A DNA stretch of 64,000 bases from Cubamyces lactineus (taxonomy: Eukaryota; Basidiomycota; Agaricomycetes; Polyporales; Polyporaceae), in contig JACDTU010000018.1 of the NCBI GenBank assembly GCA_022376465.1, forward strand, positions 682,001 to 746,000, given 5' to 3'. A program made the translations under genes and the position numbers. Of this stretch, positions 1 through 10,488 are shown in pieces. Numbering within the stretch: the first letter of the stretch is position 1; each line of letters begins with the position of its first letter. The notes beneath the pieces were generated by a model. The model worked only from the letters and a program-made list of their open reading frames with translations. It was not told the DNA's origin and searched no databases.

Positions 1-2775
1 GGTTGTGCCTTTGGCAAATCCCACAGACTCCCTTTCCCGCCATCAGAAAAGCGTGCGACTGAGCCCCTTGAGCTCGTCCACACTGATCTTGATGGGCCAA
101 TGCGCACTGCGTCAGTTGGCAGCGGATTCAAGTACTTCGCTAGCTTCATAGATGATTACTCCGGTCTCGCCCGTGCTTATTTCCTGAAGTACAAGTCGGA
201 CGCCTTCAAAGCGTTCAAGGACTTCAAGGCTTGGGCTGAGAATCAAACTGGGAGGAAAATCAAGCGAGTCCGCTCTGATCGTGGTGGGGAGTACACGTCA
301 AACGAGTTCTCTGAGCTTCTCCGCAGTCTAGGGATCGAGCACCACAAAACTATGCCTGATTCGCCTCAGCAGAATGGACGCGCTGAACGCTGGAACCGTA
401 CAATCACTGAAAAGGCTCTGTCTATGCTTCATCATGCTGGACTTAGTCACGGTTTCTGGCAACTCGCTATCGAGGCAGCCGTTCACATCTACAATCGTCA
501 GCCTATGCGTCGCCTGAAATGGCGATGCCCCATCACTCTGTGGGATGGGACCATCCCTGATGTGTCCTATTTCCGCGTTTTTGGCTGCAAAGCCTATGTT
601 CACGTGCAAAAGGACAAGCGCAAAGGGAAACTCGACAAGAAGGCTGTCGAGATGATCTTTGTCGGGTATGAGCAGGGTTCCAAGGGGTATAAATTCTGGA
701 ATCCAGCCACCCACTCTATCGTCGTATCTCGCGATGTGATCTTCGACGAAGAGTCTTTTCCTGCACGCAAGATTCCTGGCAATCGTCCTGTTACCCCAGA
801 CGATAGTCCGTTCTCAGATCAAGAAGTCCCTTCAGACGATGCCTCCAATGCTGAGCCTGAAAACTTCGAGATCGATATCCCTCTTCCTATTCCTCTCCCG
901 GAGGCTGCACCTCCTGCGCCTCCTGCACCTCCAGAGCAACTTGCTCCCCCTCCTCCGCAACAACCTGATCCACCACCTGCTGTTCCTCCTCCGCGGCCTA
1001 ACCACCAGCGGAATCGTCATGAGCCAGTGGGAGGTCCTAGCATAGCGCGTGATCGCCCTCGTCGCGAAAACGTTCCTAGACCTCAGCGCTACAGGGACAG
1101 CGTGTACGGTGATGAGCCACCTGCAAAGGTTGATGCTCGTACAGATGCGAAGGGGAACTTGGAGGACGATGAACAAGTTGTACAGTCTATCATTGCAATG
1201 CTCGCCGCCGCAACCCATAAGCCTGGCATTCCTAACTCTTATCGACAAGCCATGGCATCTCCAGATGCGGAGAAGTGGCGTGCAGCTGAGAAGGCAGAGT
1301 ACGACTCGCTCATTGAGAACAAGACCTGGCTTCTTGTGCCTAGGCCAAAGAACCGACAAGTCGTCGCCAATCGTTGGGTGTATGACATCAAGCATGATGG
1401 TCGGTACAAGGCTCGTCTTGTGGCCAAGGGTTTTACTCAGGTCTGGGGGGAGGATTACAATGAAACCTTCTCGCCTGTTGCGCGTTTTGAGTCGATTCGT
1501 TACCTCCTCGCGCACGCTGCGCTTGAGGACTGGGACATCGAGTCGATGGATGTAAAAACTGCGTTCTTGAACGGCGACTTGGAGGAGGAGATCTACATGG
1601 AACAGCCTGAGGGCTGGGTTGTTCCTGGCAAGGAAAACTTCGTGTGTCTGTTGCTGAAAGCTATCTACGGCTTGAAGCAGGCGTCTCGTCAATGGAACGC
1701 CAAGATACACCAAATCTTGCTAGATCTGGGATTCATACGGACATACTCTGATGCCGGAGTCTATGTATATCGGCGACATAGGGGGGATTCCGTCACAATC
1801 ATCGTTCTGTATGTCGACGATCTACTCCTCATGGGTGACAAGCCTGGCCATATCAAGGCTACCAAGGAGGCCTTGATGCAGCGGTTCAAGATGACGGATC
1901 TGGGTCCTGTCTCGCGTTTTCTTGGTCTGAACATTGTTCGCGATCGTAAAGCTCGAACGATCGACATCGACCAGATAGACTACATCCAGTCCGTTCTCGA
2001 ACGTTTCGACATGGCTGACTGCAAGCCGGCTCGCACTCCTCTCCCTGCTGGTGCTGTACTGGAGAAATCTAGTCACACCGCCGCCGATCACTCCCGGAAA
2101 CGGTACCAGAGCCTAATTGGCAGCCTGCTCTATGCGACTTTGGGTACACGTCCGGATATCTCCTTCGCGGTCCAGAAGTTGTCTCAGTACAACTCTAATC
2201 CTAGTGACGCACACTGGAACTATGCCAAGTATGTTCTGCGGTACCTGCAAGGGACCAAAGACTACCGGTTGCGTTACTTCGGTTCCTCGAATGACGGTCT
2301 TTTGGGTTATTCAGACTCAGACTGGGCAGAGGACCGAGATGACCGCAGGTCCACTGGAGCTTACGTCTTCTTGATGGCAGGTGGTGCTATTTCCTGGCAG
2401 TCTAGGAAACAGCCAACTGTTTCGCTCTCCTCGACCGAGGCGGAATACAAGGCTGCGTCAGACGCTTGTCGTCAAGTTGTATGGCTTCGCACGTTTGGTG
2501 AAGAGTTGGGGGATGACATCTCTCGTCCTACACCCTTGTGTCTCGACAACCAAGGGTCCATCTTCTTGTCGGTTAATCCCGTCACCGAGCGTCGCACGAA
2601 GCACGTCGACGTCCAGTACCACTACACTCGCGAACAAGCTGAGTTAGGGACGATCGACATCTTCTACGTAGCGACAGAGGATCAACTAGCTGATTCCTTG
2701 ACGAAGAATGTCTCCTTCTCTATATTGGAGCGCTTCAGAAAGGCGATTGGTCTAGTCTCTCCCTCCGCAGTTTGA
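1..2775 (+). CDS. Ty1/copia polyprotein (integrase, reverse transcriptase, RNase H), 5' truncated by window edge
   Basis: The reading frame is open from base 1, so the ATG at 100 is internal and the gene continues off the left edge. The order integrase, then RT, then RNase H identifies Ty1/copia rather than Ty3/gypsy. The start lies in the GAG-pre-integrase to integrase junction (HTDLDGPM). The integrase core shows DDYSG, then SDRGGEYTS and a PQQNGRAER block. A proline-rich linker (about residues 255-310 of the 891-aa part) follows, then the RT with VKTAFLNGDLEEEIYMEQPEG, KAIYGLKQASRQW and the catalytic YVDD. The RNase H ends with DSDWAED, SSTEAEY, the ENKHVDVQYH-like KHVDVQYHYTRE and DQLADSLTK. 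No stop or frameshift is seen in 2.7 kb, so the element is young and may be competent. The stop at 2773-2775 is 11 bp before the 3' LTR. Confidence 0.95.
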   Translation, partial: GCAFGKSHRLPFPPSEKRATEPLELVHTDLDGPMRTASVGSGFKYFASFIDDYSGLARAYFLKYKSDAFKAFKDFKAWAENQTGRKIKRVRSDRGGEYTSNEFSELLRSLGIEHHKTMPDSPQQNGRAERWNRTITEKALSMLHHAGLSHGFWQLAIEAAVHIYNRQPMRRLKWRCPITLWDGTIPDVSYFRVFGCKAYVHVQKDKRKGKLDKKAVEMIFVGYEQGSKGYKFWNPATHSIVVSRDVIFDEESFPARKIPGNRPVTPDDSPFSDQEVPSDDASNAEPENFEIDIPLPIPLPEAAPPAPPAPPEQLAPPPPQQPDPPPAVPPPRPNHQRNRHEPVGGPSIARDRPRRENVPRPQRYRDSVYGDEPPAKVDARTDAKGNLEDDEQVVQSIIAMLAAATHKPGIPNSYRQAMASPDAEKWRAAEKAEYDSLIENKTWLLVPRPKNRQVVANRWVYDIKHDGRYKARLVAKGFTQVWGEDYNETFSPVARFESIRYLLAHAALEDWDIESMDVKTAFLNGDLEEEIYMEQPEGWVVPGKENFVCLLLKAIYGLKQASRQWNAKIHQILLDLGFIRTYSDAGVYVYRRHRGDSVTIIVLYVDDLLLMGDKPGHIKATKEALMQRFKMTDLGPVSRFLGLNIVRDRKARTIDIDQIDYIQSVLERFDMADCKPARTPLPAGAVLEKSSHTAADHSRKRYQSLIGSLLYATLGTRPDISFAVQKLSQYNSNPSDAHWNYAKYVLRYLQGTKDYRLRYFGSSNDGLLGYSDSDWAEDRDDRRSTGAYVFLMAGGAISWQSRKQPTVSLSSTEAEYKAASDACRQVVWLRTFGEELGDDISRPTPLCLDNQGSIFLSVNPVTERRTKHVDVQYHYTREQAELGTIDIFYVATEDQLADSLTKNVSFSILERFRKAIGLVSPSAV

Positions 2776-2777
2776 AC

Positions 2778-3417
2778 GAGTGGGAGTGTTGAACTTCCAG
2801 GTTATCGGCTGCGCCGGACCGGGAATGTGGACCTTGTGGCTGTGGCGCCTACAACGCGCACAGCATGGACTTTATTCCTTTTATGGACTGCTCAGTGTAC
2901 GTACTGTAGTTGGACATTCTTTCATTCCCTCCATCTTTCCGTTGCGTTCTACACTGCTACGGATCCTTCCAGAGAGTTCTATACCTATGACACCATATGT
3001 CGCGATACTCGCACCATGGTCTTACTCATCGTACATAGGGATCACATGCCTCCTTTCTTCGCTTACTCATGGCACTCCTCTCTCAGTATATAAGGAGGAC
3101 ATTCTTCGCCCCTGCTCTTCAGTCGTTCGCTCACAGACTGAAGAGTAAGTTCCTTCATTACCTATGGTTACTTATGCAGTTACTTACCAAGTACTTGTAG
3201 CTCTCTTGTGTCGCTTACAGGTACTTGTACTATGCAATATAGTCGTTCGCTCACAGACTGAAGACTCTCTTGTGTCGCTTACAGGTCGCTCCCCAGCCTT
3301 CCAGGTTCAGAAGTTCGTCACATTGGTATACCTGTGTTTGTGAGCGCCGCTCGGCGCTGTCCACCTAAAGGTGCAGTAAGTAGGTTTCCCTAACTTCCAG
3401 GAGAACATTGTGTAACA
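2778..3417 (+). repeat. Polypurine tract and 3' LTR of the copia element
   Basis: A purine run (GAGTGGGAG, 2778-2786) precedes TGTTGAAC at 2787. The end is placed at 3417 in GTGTAACA because the second copia element in this window has an LTR that also starts TGTTGAAC and ends GTGTAACA. That gives a 631-bp LTR with TG..CA ends. A stop-free 122-codon frame inside the LTR (2780-3148) is taken as chance. The 5-bp target duplication cannot be tested because the 5' LTR is outside the window. Confidence 0.75.
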
Positions 3418-4011
3418 TCAGATCCCCTCGGCCAAAACGTGCGTATTAGGGCTTGTTTAAAAGCTATAGACTTGTACAGCATGGGAAATCATGCTTTATG
3501 CATCAGAGTTGAGTATAGGAGCTGTCATTGGCCCATATATGTTGCTCACACTGGCCTTTACATGTATACTGGCTCACTGCTTTGATCTCAAGCAATTTGG
3601 CTATGAATAACTCTATATAACGGTGAAGGAGCATCTTATGTACCTACTACAAAAAGAATCAAGTCGAAAGCTACACTGTACATCGAGATATGAGGCGGCG
3701 GAGTTGAGGTATTGACTGAGGGCGTGGACACTTACCAAATCGGGGTGGTGTCGGCGTCGCGCGGAACAATGAGCGCGCGTAGGCGGCGCCGCGTGGGACG
3801 ATAGCGCCCACAGATGGCGTGGGTGCTCGTTGGGGAGGACAGCGTACTCAACACCGGGGGCACACGCGATCTTATCAGCCCCGAGAGGCCTTATCTATGT
3901 ACTGATAAGCCAGAGCAGGCCTTTACTTAGCACCGGAGGGGCTCTTCCTTTGTAAGGCAGGAGGGCCGAGGTAATCGTAGTGGTATTTGTAGTGTGCGGT
4001 AATTGAGCTTT
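3418..4011. other. Intergenic, no gene seen
   Basis: About 600 bp between the copia LTR and a palindrome. No coding frame of interest, no RNA gene and no tandem repeat were recognised. Confidence 0.5.
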
Positions 4012-4064
4012 CAGGTTTATTAAACTTGGCATACCCGGGGTGCTTGCCAAGTTAAATAAACCTG
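4012..4064. repeat. Near-perfect palindrome (hairpin)
   Basis: The left half begins CAGGTTTATTAAACTTGGCA and the right half is its reverse complement with one mismatch in 20 bp, around a loop of about 13 bases containing CCCGGGG. The termini read CAGG..CCTG. No flanking target duplication was found. It could be a tiny foldback or a strong cruciform next to the LTR relic. Confidence 0.7.
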
Positions 4065-4083
4065 ATGTTTGTGAGGATCAGGT

Positions 4084-4602
4084 GAGAAGGCTGGGGAGCG
4101 ACCTGTAAGCGACACAAAGAGAGTCTTCAGTCTGTGAGCGAACGACTATATTGCATAGTACAAGTACCTGTAAGCGACACAAAGAGAGCTACAAGTACTT
4201 GGTAAGTAACTGCATATAAAGGCATAGGTAATGAAGGAACTTACTCTTCAGTCTGTGAGCGAACGACTGAAGAGTAGGGGCGAAGAATGTCCTCCTTATA
4301 TACTGAGAGAGGAGTGCCATGAGTAAGCGAAGAAAGGAGGCATGTGATCCCTATGTACGATGAGTAAGACCATGGTGCGAGTATCGCGACATATGGTGTC
4401 ATAGATATAGAACCCTCTGGAAGGATCCGTAGCAGTGTAGAACGCAACAGAAAGATGGAGGGAATGAAAGAATGTCCAACTACAGTACGTACACTGAGCA
4501 GTCCATAAAAGGAATAAAGTCCATGCTGTGCGCGTTGTAGGCGCCACAGCCACAAGGTCCACATTCCCGGTCCAGCACAGCCGATAACCCGGAAGTTCAA
4601 CA
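4084..4602 (-). repeat. Inverted, 3'-truncated copy of the copia LTR
   Basis: Read on the minus strand this matches 2787-3302 almost base for base, starting TGTTGAACTTCC at 4602. Homology stops about 120 bp before the LTR end seen in the first copy. No matching 5-bp flanks were found, so it is a truncated or rearranged LTR rather than a clean solo LTR. Confidence 0.8.
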
Positions 4603-4702
4603 ATGCCATCCGCAGAGGTGCGGGAGGCCATGTTGTCCTCTAAACCCCCTGAAATCCTCGATATTACGAACGTGAGCACTCCTACAGCGACTGCTACGTT
4701 GT

Positions 4703-5122
4703 ATGCCTACTGACCGAGGTATTCTATCACAGCCTAGTTTCGACCTGTTGATTTTCATGCCGCATAAGATGCCGCTGATCGACCTACTCGACAGCTCCAA
4801 TGGCGGGCAAGTCGTGCCCAAAGAGGCCTTCGAAGGAGTTTCATGCATTAGAGTCGTGAATTCCTTCAGGCGCTTGAGAGTGAACCCATACATGGTCTAT
4901 GCGTGGGCATTGCGCATGATCGGCTCGGTCTATCTGCCAACTCCCGACGACAACTTGCGTAGCATCGAGGACGAATGTCTCCGCATTCGAAACGCATGGA
5001 ACGAGGGCCTGCGCAGGAAGGACGCGCGCCCGAAGTTCTTGTCACGCGAATTCTATCTGACCGGTTGTCAAGTTGAGTATCACGAAGAGGACGACACTCA
5101 CCCTGAGTCGGATGCCGTCTAA
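4703..5122 (+). pseudogene. Fragment resembling the C-terminal part of a fungal HNH-nuclease-like gene
   Basis: A 139-aa frame contains NPYMVYAWALRMIGS followed by LPTPDDNLRSIEDECLRIRNAWNEG. The second block is clearly related to PPPDDKLKEVEDEYLRIRDRWNAQ in the frame at 7536-7961, so these are members of one local family. The position after the HNH core in the better preserved neighbour suggests a C-terminal segment. No HNH core is visible upstream here, because the LTR relic ends at 4602 just in front. A possible short upstream exon (4645-4670, followed by GTGAGC) is seen, but its continuity is uncertain. Function is not established. Confidence 0.35.
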
Positions 5123-5659
5123 CGTCTCTGCCGTTGGGCACCAATGAGGCCGTACCGGGACGGAACAGAGATCCAGATGTACTTATATACAAGGGGCCAT
5201 GTCAGCAGGATTTCCACCCCTCGCAAATCCCTATGAATGTAATTTGTTGTTTTTCCATGCTCAGAGCGCGACCGACCAACTTGAATCTCGAGTCGTAACC
5301 AGAACGCGCTTCTTTGTCCATGTTTGTGTGCTCCGGGTCACTGGCCAGTAGCGCTCATAGACACATATCCCTTGGCCTGCGCCGTCCTGTACCCTTGTCA
5401 GACCAACACTGTTCCTCCACGCACCCATTCTTTCTCTTGTCTGAATCACGCCGTCGCTCCCGTGTGCTTAACTCGACTCCCTTTATAACTGTAACGTGCT
5501 CACTCTCGAGGTCTCGCTTCGCCTTTTCCCGGCGCGTGCCGATACACGTCTGAGTGACTTGTCCATACCTTCGTACGATCGATACCCCACCACGCGTTCC
5601 AGACAACTTAGTATTTTCTAGCATCCTGATACAGCACCTGACTCGACTTATATGCTTAT
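5123..5659. other. Intergenic, no gene seen
   Basis: Short frames on both strands have no recognisable motif and overlap each other. Nothing supportable. Confidence 0.4.
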
Positions 5660-5932
5660 ATGGCCTCCCTCTTCTCTCCGTACCTCCTCCCAGCCCTCAA
5701 GCTGGATGATGAAACTCGGGACCGCGTTTGCGCCCAGTACGATTGGCGGTGTCCATTTTGCCCCGGTGCGAATATACTGGGACCTTATGCTTCTCCATTT
5801 TACTATATTGTGCCTCCTACCCTCAAAGGATTGAGTCAGGTAGCGTCGCGTATGAATCGGCTCAGCATTATACTCATTCATAAGCGCGTAGAGGATTTGG
5901 CTCACGGAGGCCGGATTGATCCCCAACGATAA
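5660..5932 (+). CDS. Hypothetical exon with CxxC motif, possible HNH-like relic
   Basis: The 90-aa frame has a hydrophobic start and then TRDRVCAQYDWRCPFCPG, in which a CxxC pair follows an R-D-x-V type segment. This is reminiscent of the first zinc or HNH pair in fungal HNH-like proteins, but the following H-N-H residues are not evident. The remainder is likely intron read-through. It lies between two other relics of the same proposed family. I cannot assign a function; it may be the first exon of the degraded gene continuing to the right. Confidence 0.25.
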   Translation: MASLFSPYLLPALKLDDETRDRVCAQYDWRCPFCPGANILGPYASPFYYIVPPTLKGLSQVASRMNRLSIILIHKRVEDLAHGGRIDPQR

Positions 5933-6333
5933 TGACTATAGTGCCGACGAGGATGACAATCTGATCATTTGTGAGTAGCATGTGTAGGGCAAATACCGCC
6001 GTAGAGACATATAGCTGACACATGGCGGCTGACATTAGTATGTGAAGAGCATAGGCGTCGCTTTGCTCATGGCTCCTTTTTTCTTTGCCCCTCCTTGGGA
6101 GATCTCGAAGTATTGCTCGAATGGGAGGAGCGGTGGGCCCGCGAGTCGCATGCAGAGACGATTGGATCCCACCTGAAGACTCGGTCGACTCGGATAGTTC
6201 CACCTGAGGTGCACTCTTTCACTCTCTACCAACGTGATCGAGGAGTGCTGACAACGCTACATAATGACCGTTGTACGTGTAGGCCCTTAGCGGAAATTTC
6301 TCGCTCTTATATACAACTGGGTTCTCCGACAAC

Positions 6334-6795
6334 ATGCTTGCCTTCAGGGATGCAAGGATGCTACTTGCGACACACACCGTCACCCCTTGCCAGATCGCAT
6401 ACGGTCTGCCACGTCTTCGAGAGCGCGACATATCTCCCGTACTCAACGTCAGTGTTAATTCCGAGGCAACCGAGCCACCGTACTTGGATCTGCTATTCCG
6501 TCTCAATACCCCTGATCGGCCTGGACGCATAAATCCGTACAAAGTGCTGGTCCGGGCATTGGAGTTGGTTGGATGCAGCTTCATCCCCGCCGACGTCTTC
6601 AAGTATGAGTTTGATGAGAAATCACAGATGATGAAGGGATACCCTGTTGCGGGATCCAACCCGATAGAGCGTTATAGGGCAATTCTCCTCAAACTCAAGG
6701 ATCTGTACTCGATTCCGTTTCCATTCGACGATGGCGGCGACGCTTGTGGTTCCGAAGAGGAAGGTCTAGTATCGACGCTGCTGATGTACCAGTAG
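6334..6795 (+). pseudogene. Hypothetical fragment of the local HNH-associated family
   Basis: The 153-aa frame contains YLDLLFRLNTPDRPGRINPYKVLVRALELVG, parallel to the NPYMVYAWALRMIG block at 4703-5122. It also has an acidic tail. The expected PPDDxLxxxEDEYLxIRxxW segment is replaced by a diverged version (ERYRAILLKLKDLY). No start or splice context could be settled. It is listed because of this weak resemblance; the product is unknown. Confidence 0.3.
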
Positions 6796-6813
6796 GAGGT
6801 TCCTCCCTGGGTA

Positions 6814-7961
6814 CATGGGTGGGTGAAGACCGGTGTGTACTATGCGGAGAGACCGACGAAGCATTTCTGTGCGAACAACGCGTACGTGCAGACCCTGCAG
6901 ACGATCATCAGTATCATTGGGCGGCAGGTGTTTGTACAAGGATCAATCAGCTGTCTAGTTCCTGACGGTTGTCTGAACTTGGATACTGCAGTGGCACTCC
7001 TCATGGGTGGCAAGACTCGGGCTACTTAGCGAGAACTATTGCCGTACTCCTAATCATCTCTCGAGCCATTTCAAACGTGCGTACCTTGATCTCATGCATA
7101 TAGATGACGAGCTCATACTGACGCCTATTCTTTGATCCGTGGATGAATCATCTCACGCAGTCTGTAAGGCTCACCACGATGCATACACTGAAGGCGTTTG
7201 GCGATGGATCCCCAGCGCCGAGGAACGCAAAGAAATGGCAGAACTTACTGTCAAAGTCTACCCTCCGACTCGATACGACGAGAGGGGATACATTGTGGTA
7301 CGAACAAACCGTCATGGTTAGTCCGGATCTGCCATTTTTAACGTTTCTCTGAACGGCGGCAGTACGACACAAAGGAATCAGAGAACTCAGATGAAGAGGA
7401 CGAGGAGAAGCCTGAGATCGCTTTCGAGGCGGTACGTAGAACTCGGCTGCCGAGGTACCAGGTACTAACGCTAAGATTTGACAATTCAAGGCGCGCCATA
7501 CTTGTTTTGACATACTCATATTTTTCCCGCCCAGGATGCCGCCGTTCCGCCGAGACAAGAGCGGAAAACTGCTACCCATTGATGATGGCGAGCGGGTCGT
7601 ACCCAACTGGATACGCATGCGGCTAGATCGCGAGGTCACATTTGCAGTGGCTCTCTCCACCTTGGGCACCGCGTATTGGCCGCCCCCTGATGACAAATTG
7701 AAGGAAGTCGAGGACGAATACCTTCGTATTCGTGATCGGTGGAATGCCCAGGTACCGCGTAATACGGTCCCCAGTACAAATCTGCGCGTCAAGCCCCTCC
7801 CCCGCTCTGGGACTGCGCGTAGTGAAACTGACCCCACCGACACCGATAACGACATCGATACCGGCAGCGATAGCGACAATGACACCGACACCGGCGACGA
7901 CACTGGCAGCAGTGGCAACAGCGATGATGACGATGCCGACACCGTGCAGGACGACCAGTAG
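6814..7961 (+). pseudogene. HNH-nuclease-like gene, apparently degraded
   Basis: Pieces in order: an EDRCVLCGETDEAFLCEQ segment with CxxC (about 6827), then a LNLDTAVALLM segment in another frame (about 6976), and a DLMHIDDELILTP block (from 7094). An in-frame TGA follows at 7133-7135. Next comes CKAHHDAYTEGVWRWIPSAEERKEM (7166 on), which resembles the H-x-x-(F/Y)-D-x-G-x-W-x-x-I/V-P closing part of fungal HNH domains. A putative acidic exon and intron (about 7431-7532, GTACG..CCCAG) lead into 7536-7961. That last exon holds a conserved PPDDKLKEVEDEYLRIRDRWNAQ segment and a long Asp/Thr/Gly-rich tail encoded by GACA-type repeats. Frame changes and the TGA suggest a pseudogene, although unrecognised introns could explain some of them. 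Confidence 0.4.
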
Positions 7962-8042
7962 ACCCATATGCAGCATTGTACTGCGTGGTGTCGCACTTGT
8001 GTATTAATACAACATGTCCCCGATCAGAGACCCATGCTTCAT

Positions 8043-9556
8043 TTACAGTATGAGACATCCTGAGTCGCGCGGCGACCGAAGGGGCGCGAGAAGCCACCGT
8101 AAGCCATCGCGGACGTCGCGTTCCACTCGCGCCGCGACTTCCGTCTCCGGAAACACCATCATGAACGTGTGCGGGACACCAGGGTACCTGTGAACGCGTG
8201 CGATTCGTTACACCATCGTTGCAGGGGCGAGCGCATGGTTCAGGGAGGGCACTTACACGTTCAGCCGCGTCTGCACCCCCGCATCGCGCAACAGACGCGC
8301 ATACAGCAACCCTTCATCCCGCAACGGGTCCAATCCGAAGACCTGGATAAACGCCGGCGGGAGCCCTGCATGGCTCGCAGCCAAAAGTGGCGATATGCGT
8401 TCGTCGTTGGGTGGGGCACGGAGGGCATCTGTAATAATACGGGCGCGGATCGAGCTTAGAGGGACAAGCGGATCTGTGGTAGTTTGGGACTTACCGGCGA
8501 ACGCACGGAGCTTGCGTGCAGTAAGGAAGGGCGCGTCCGCTTGCTCCTCCATCGAGCGTAGTTCCGGCGCATAACTGGATTCAGAATGAACGGACCATCG
8601 GTGTCGCCCCTCGCAGGAAAGACGTACCTTCCTGCGTCGGCAGCGAGATGCAGTACTTGGGGCGTCTGCAACAGTTGACCGGTAATCTCCCTGCCAGACC
8701 CTGGCGCGAAGAAGGGATCATCCCTCGCACGGAGTGCAACGGCCGCGGCCAGGTTCGCACCCGCAGACGTTCCCCCAACGATGAATCCTGCCCTCAGCGA
8801 GGCTCGCAGAGCCGGCGCATGGCCGGATGCCTATAGCAAAAGGTCAGGGATCAGGAGAACGACAATTCGCCTCGGGATTCGACGTACCCATTTCAGACCC
8901 GCGTACGCATCGTTGAATCCAGTTGGAAAGACGTGTTCGGGGGCAAGTCGATATCCGACGTTGACGATCGAAAGCTGCAAGTCGACACAGAGGTTGCGGA
9001 GGTAGTTGTCATCGAGATCGAGATCCCCCGCTACGAAGCCTAGGGAGCAACTTTCAGTCATGTACGTGGACCCATTTGACAGGGTATACTCACCGCCGCC
9101 ATGATACCAGACTAGAAGCGGGAAGCCCGCCTGTCGGTTGTCGTGTGGGGTAGGCGTATAACACCTGACGGTAATATGCCCATCTTCGCCCGCCCCATCC
9201 CCATCAACCCGGACGAGATGTTCTTCTACACGATATTCTGACGCTGTGGCATCCACAGGCAGGATCGCGTCAGCAATAACAATCAGTCTCGAGTTTCAAC
9301 CAGGTATCTACCCCCACGACACCTTCGCCGCGATGTACTGTACACGAGCAAGAAGCCGTCCACGCTCACCTGGGGGTAAGCGATCTTCCCATTGCGCTTG
9401 ATGCAAAAAGCTGGCGGCCTCAAACTGCCTGCGCAGCACCAACGGATCGCCCGTAGGAGGGGCTGGTGGACCGAGTTTGGCGAGCAGAGGGCCAAGCTCA
9501 GGATCCGGAGTTGCAAGATGGGCGTGGAGGGTCATTTCAACGCCTGAGTCAAACAT
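8043..9556 (-). CDS. Alpha/beta hydrolase (HSL-type, abhydrolase_3), multi-exon
   Basis: A probable esterase/lipase of the hormone-sensitive-lipase group. Spliced exons keep all catalytic elements: the oxyanion motif HGGG, completed across a 51-bp intron (GTGAGTATAC..CCCTAG) whose retention would add an in-frame insert; then GDLDLDDNYLRN and NVGYRLAPEHVFPTGFNDAY. The nucleophile elbow GTSAGAN follows (after an intron near 8840-8890), then the acid in FGLDPLRDE and the histidine in PGVPHTF. Other introns end near 8583, 8460 and 8195. The stop TAA is at 8043-8045. The start is taken at 9556 (MFDSGVEM); an ATG seven codons later is an alternative. No signal peptide is visible, so it is likely intracellular. 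It is head-to-tail with H2B on the same strand. No defect was seen. Confidence 0.85.
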
Positions 9557-9877
9557 TCATTGCCTGAGACCCGTAGGGATCCAACTGTTTGACGAGCATG
9601 AAGACTTGCGAGCAAAGCCTGAAGTTGGCTTTCTTGAACCCAACATTAGCACAGCACGCCGTCAGAAGTCACGACCGATATTAGCGCCCAATACCATCCA
9701 ACCCAAGCGCGCGTAACTGACGACGTACCCAACCCCACTGGGCCCGACTCGCAGAGCTGAATATCGCGACCGCGATGGCACACCAGGTAGAGGTACCATG
9801 CCCAAAGACTAAAATAGTGTATGATAAATACAAAGTACAAGATAGAATACAACAGTAAGAACCACAGCCCGGAGAAT

Positions 9878-10488
9878 CTACTTGGCACCTGCGCTCGAGA
9901 ACTAGAAAGCAAGTCAGCCACAAGGACGCCCGGTGGGATGTTGAAGAGACTCACTTTTGTTACAGACTTGGTGCCTTCTGAAATAGCGTGCTTGGCGAGC
10001 TCGCCAGGAAGGATGAGACGGACAGCGGTCTGGATCTCGCGTGATGAGATCGTAGACTTCTTAGAGTAGGACGCGAGCTCTGAGGAATCTGTTAGGGCTG
10101 CACATCCCTGGCGCGCGAGCAGAGAACTCACTGGACGCCTCGGTCGCAATGCGCTCGAAGATATCGTTGACAAAGGAGTTGAGGATGGCCATCGCCTTGT
10201 TGGAGATACCAGTGTCAGGGTGCACCTGCTTAAGCACTGAAATCGGACGAGTTGAGCCTACTTCGCGACAACTTTACGACGATTGAGCTCACCCTTGTAG
10301 ATGTATGAAGAGTAAGTCTCCTTGCGACCCTTCCTGCGCTTCTTCTTGTCGCCATCAGCACCAGCGCCAGAGGACTTAGCGGTCTTCTTCGCAGCCTTTG
10401 CGCCACCCTCAGAAGTGGTCTTCGCAGGCGCCTTGGACGCGGTGGACGCGGGAGCCTTGCCGGCAGTGGAAGCGGGCTTGGGGGCCAT
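9878..10488 (-). CDS. Histone H2B (copy 1)
   Basis: Core nucleosome histone. Exon 1 (10293-10488) encodes the Lys/Ala-rich tail [16 protein letters not shown] and [18 protein letters not shown]. Exon 2 has [15 protein letters not shown] and [16 protein letters not shown]. Exon 3 has [16 protein letters not shown] and [21 protein letters not shown] last short exon after an intron (GTGAGT..TTTCTAG) finishes with FSSAGAK and TAG at 9878-9880. Three introns sit at conserved boundaries shared with copy 2 at 43.5 kb. It is divergently transcribed from H2A across 363 bp, the standard arrangement for S-phase co-regulation. Intact. Confidence 0.97.

Noticed and set aside
832..1713. 293-aa minus-strand open frame inside the copia ORF
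   Set aside because: Exactly opposite the integrase-RT coding frame, without any motif; a shadow of codon bias.
2780..3148. 122-aa frame within the LTR, repeated at 4241-4609
   Set aside because: Its conservation is explained by LTR homology; the frame has no motif and includes LTR promoter sequence.
7148..7996. 282-aa minus-strand frame rich in Ser/Val/Leu
   Set aside because: Antisense to the GACA-type acidic repeat of the HNH-associated exon; low complexity.
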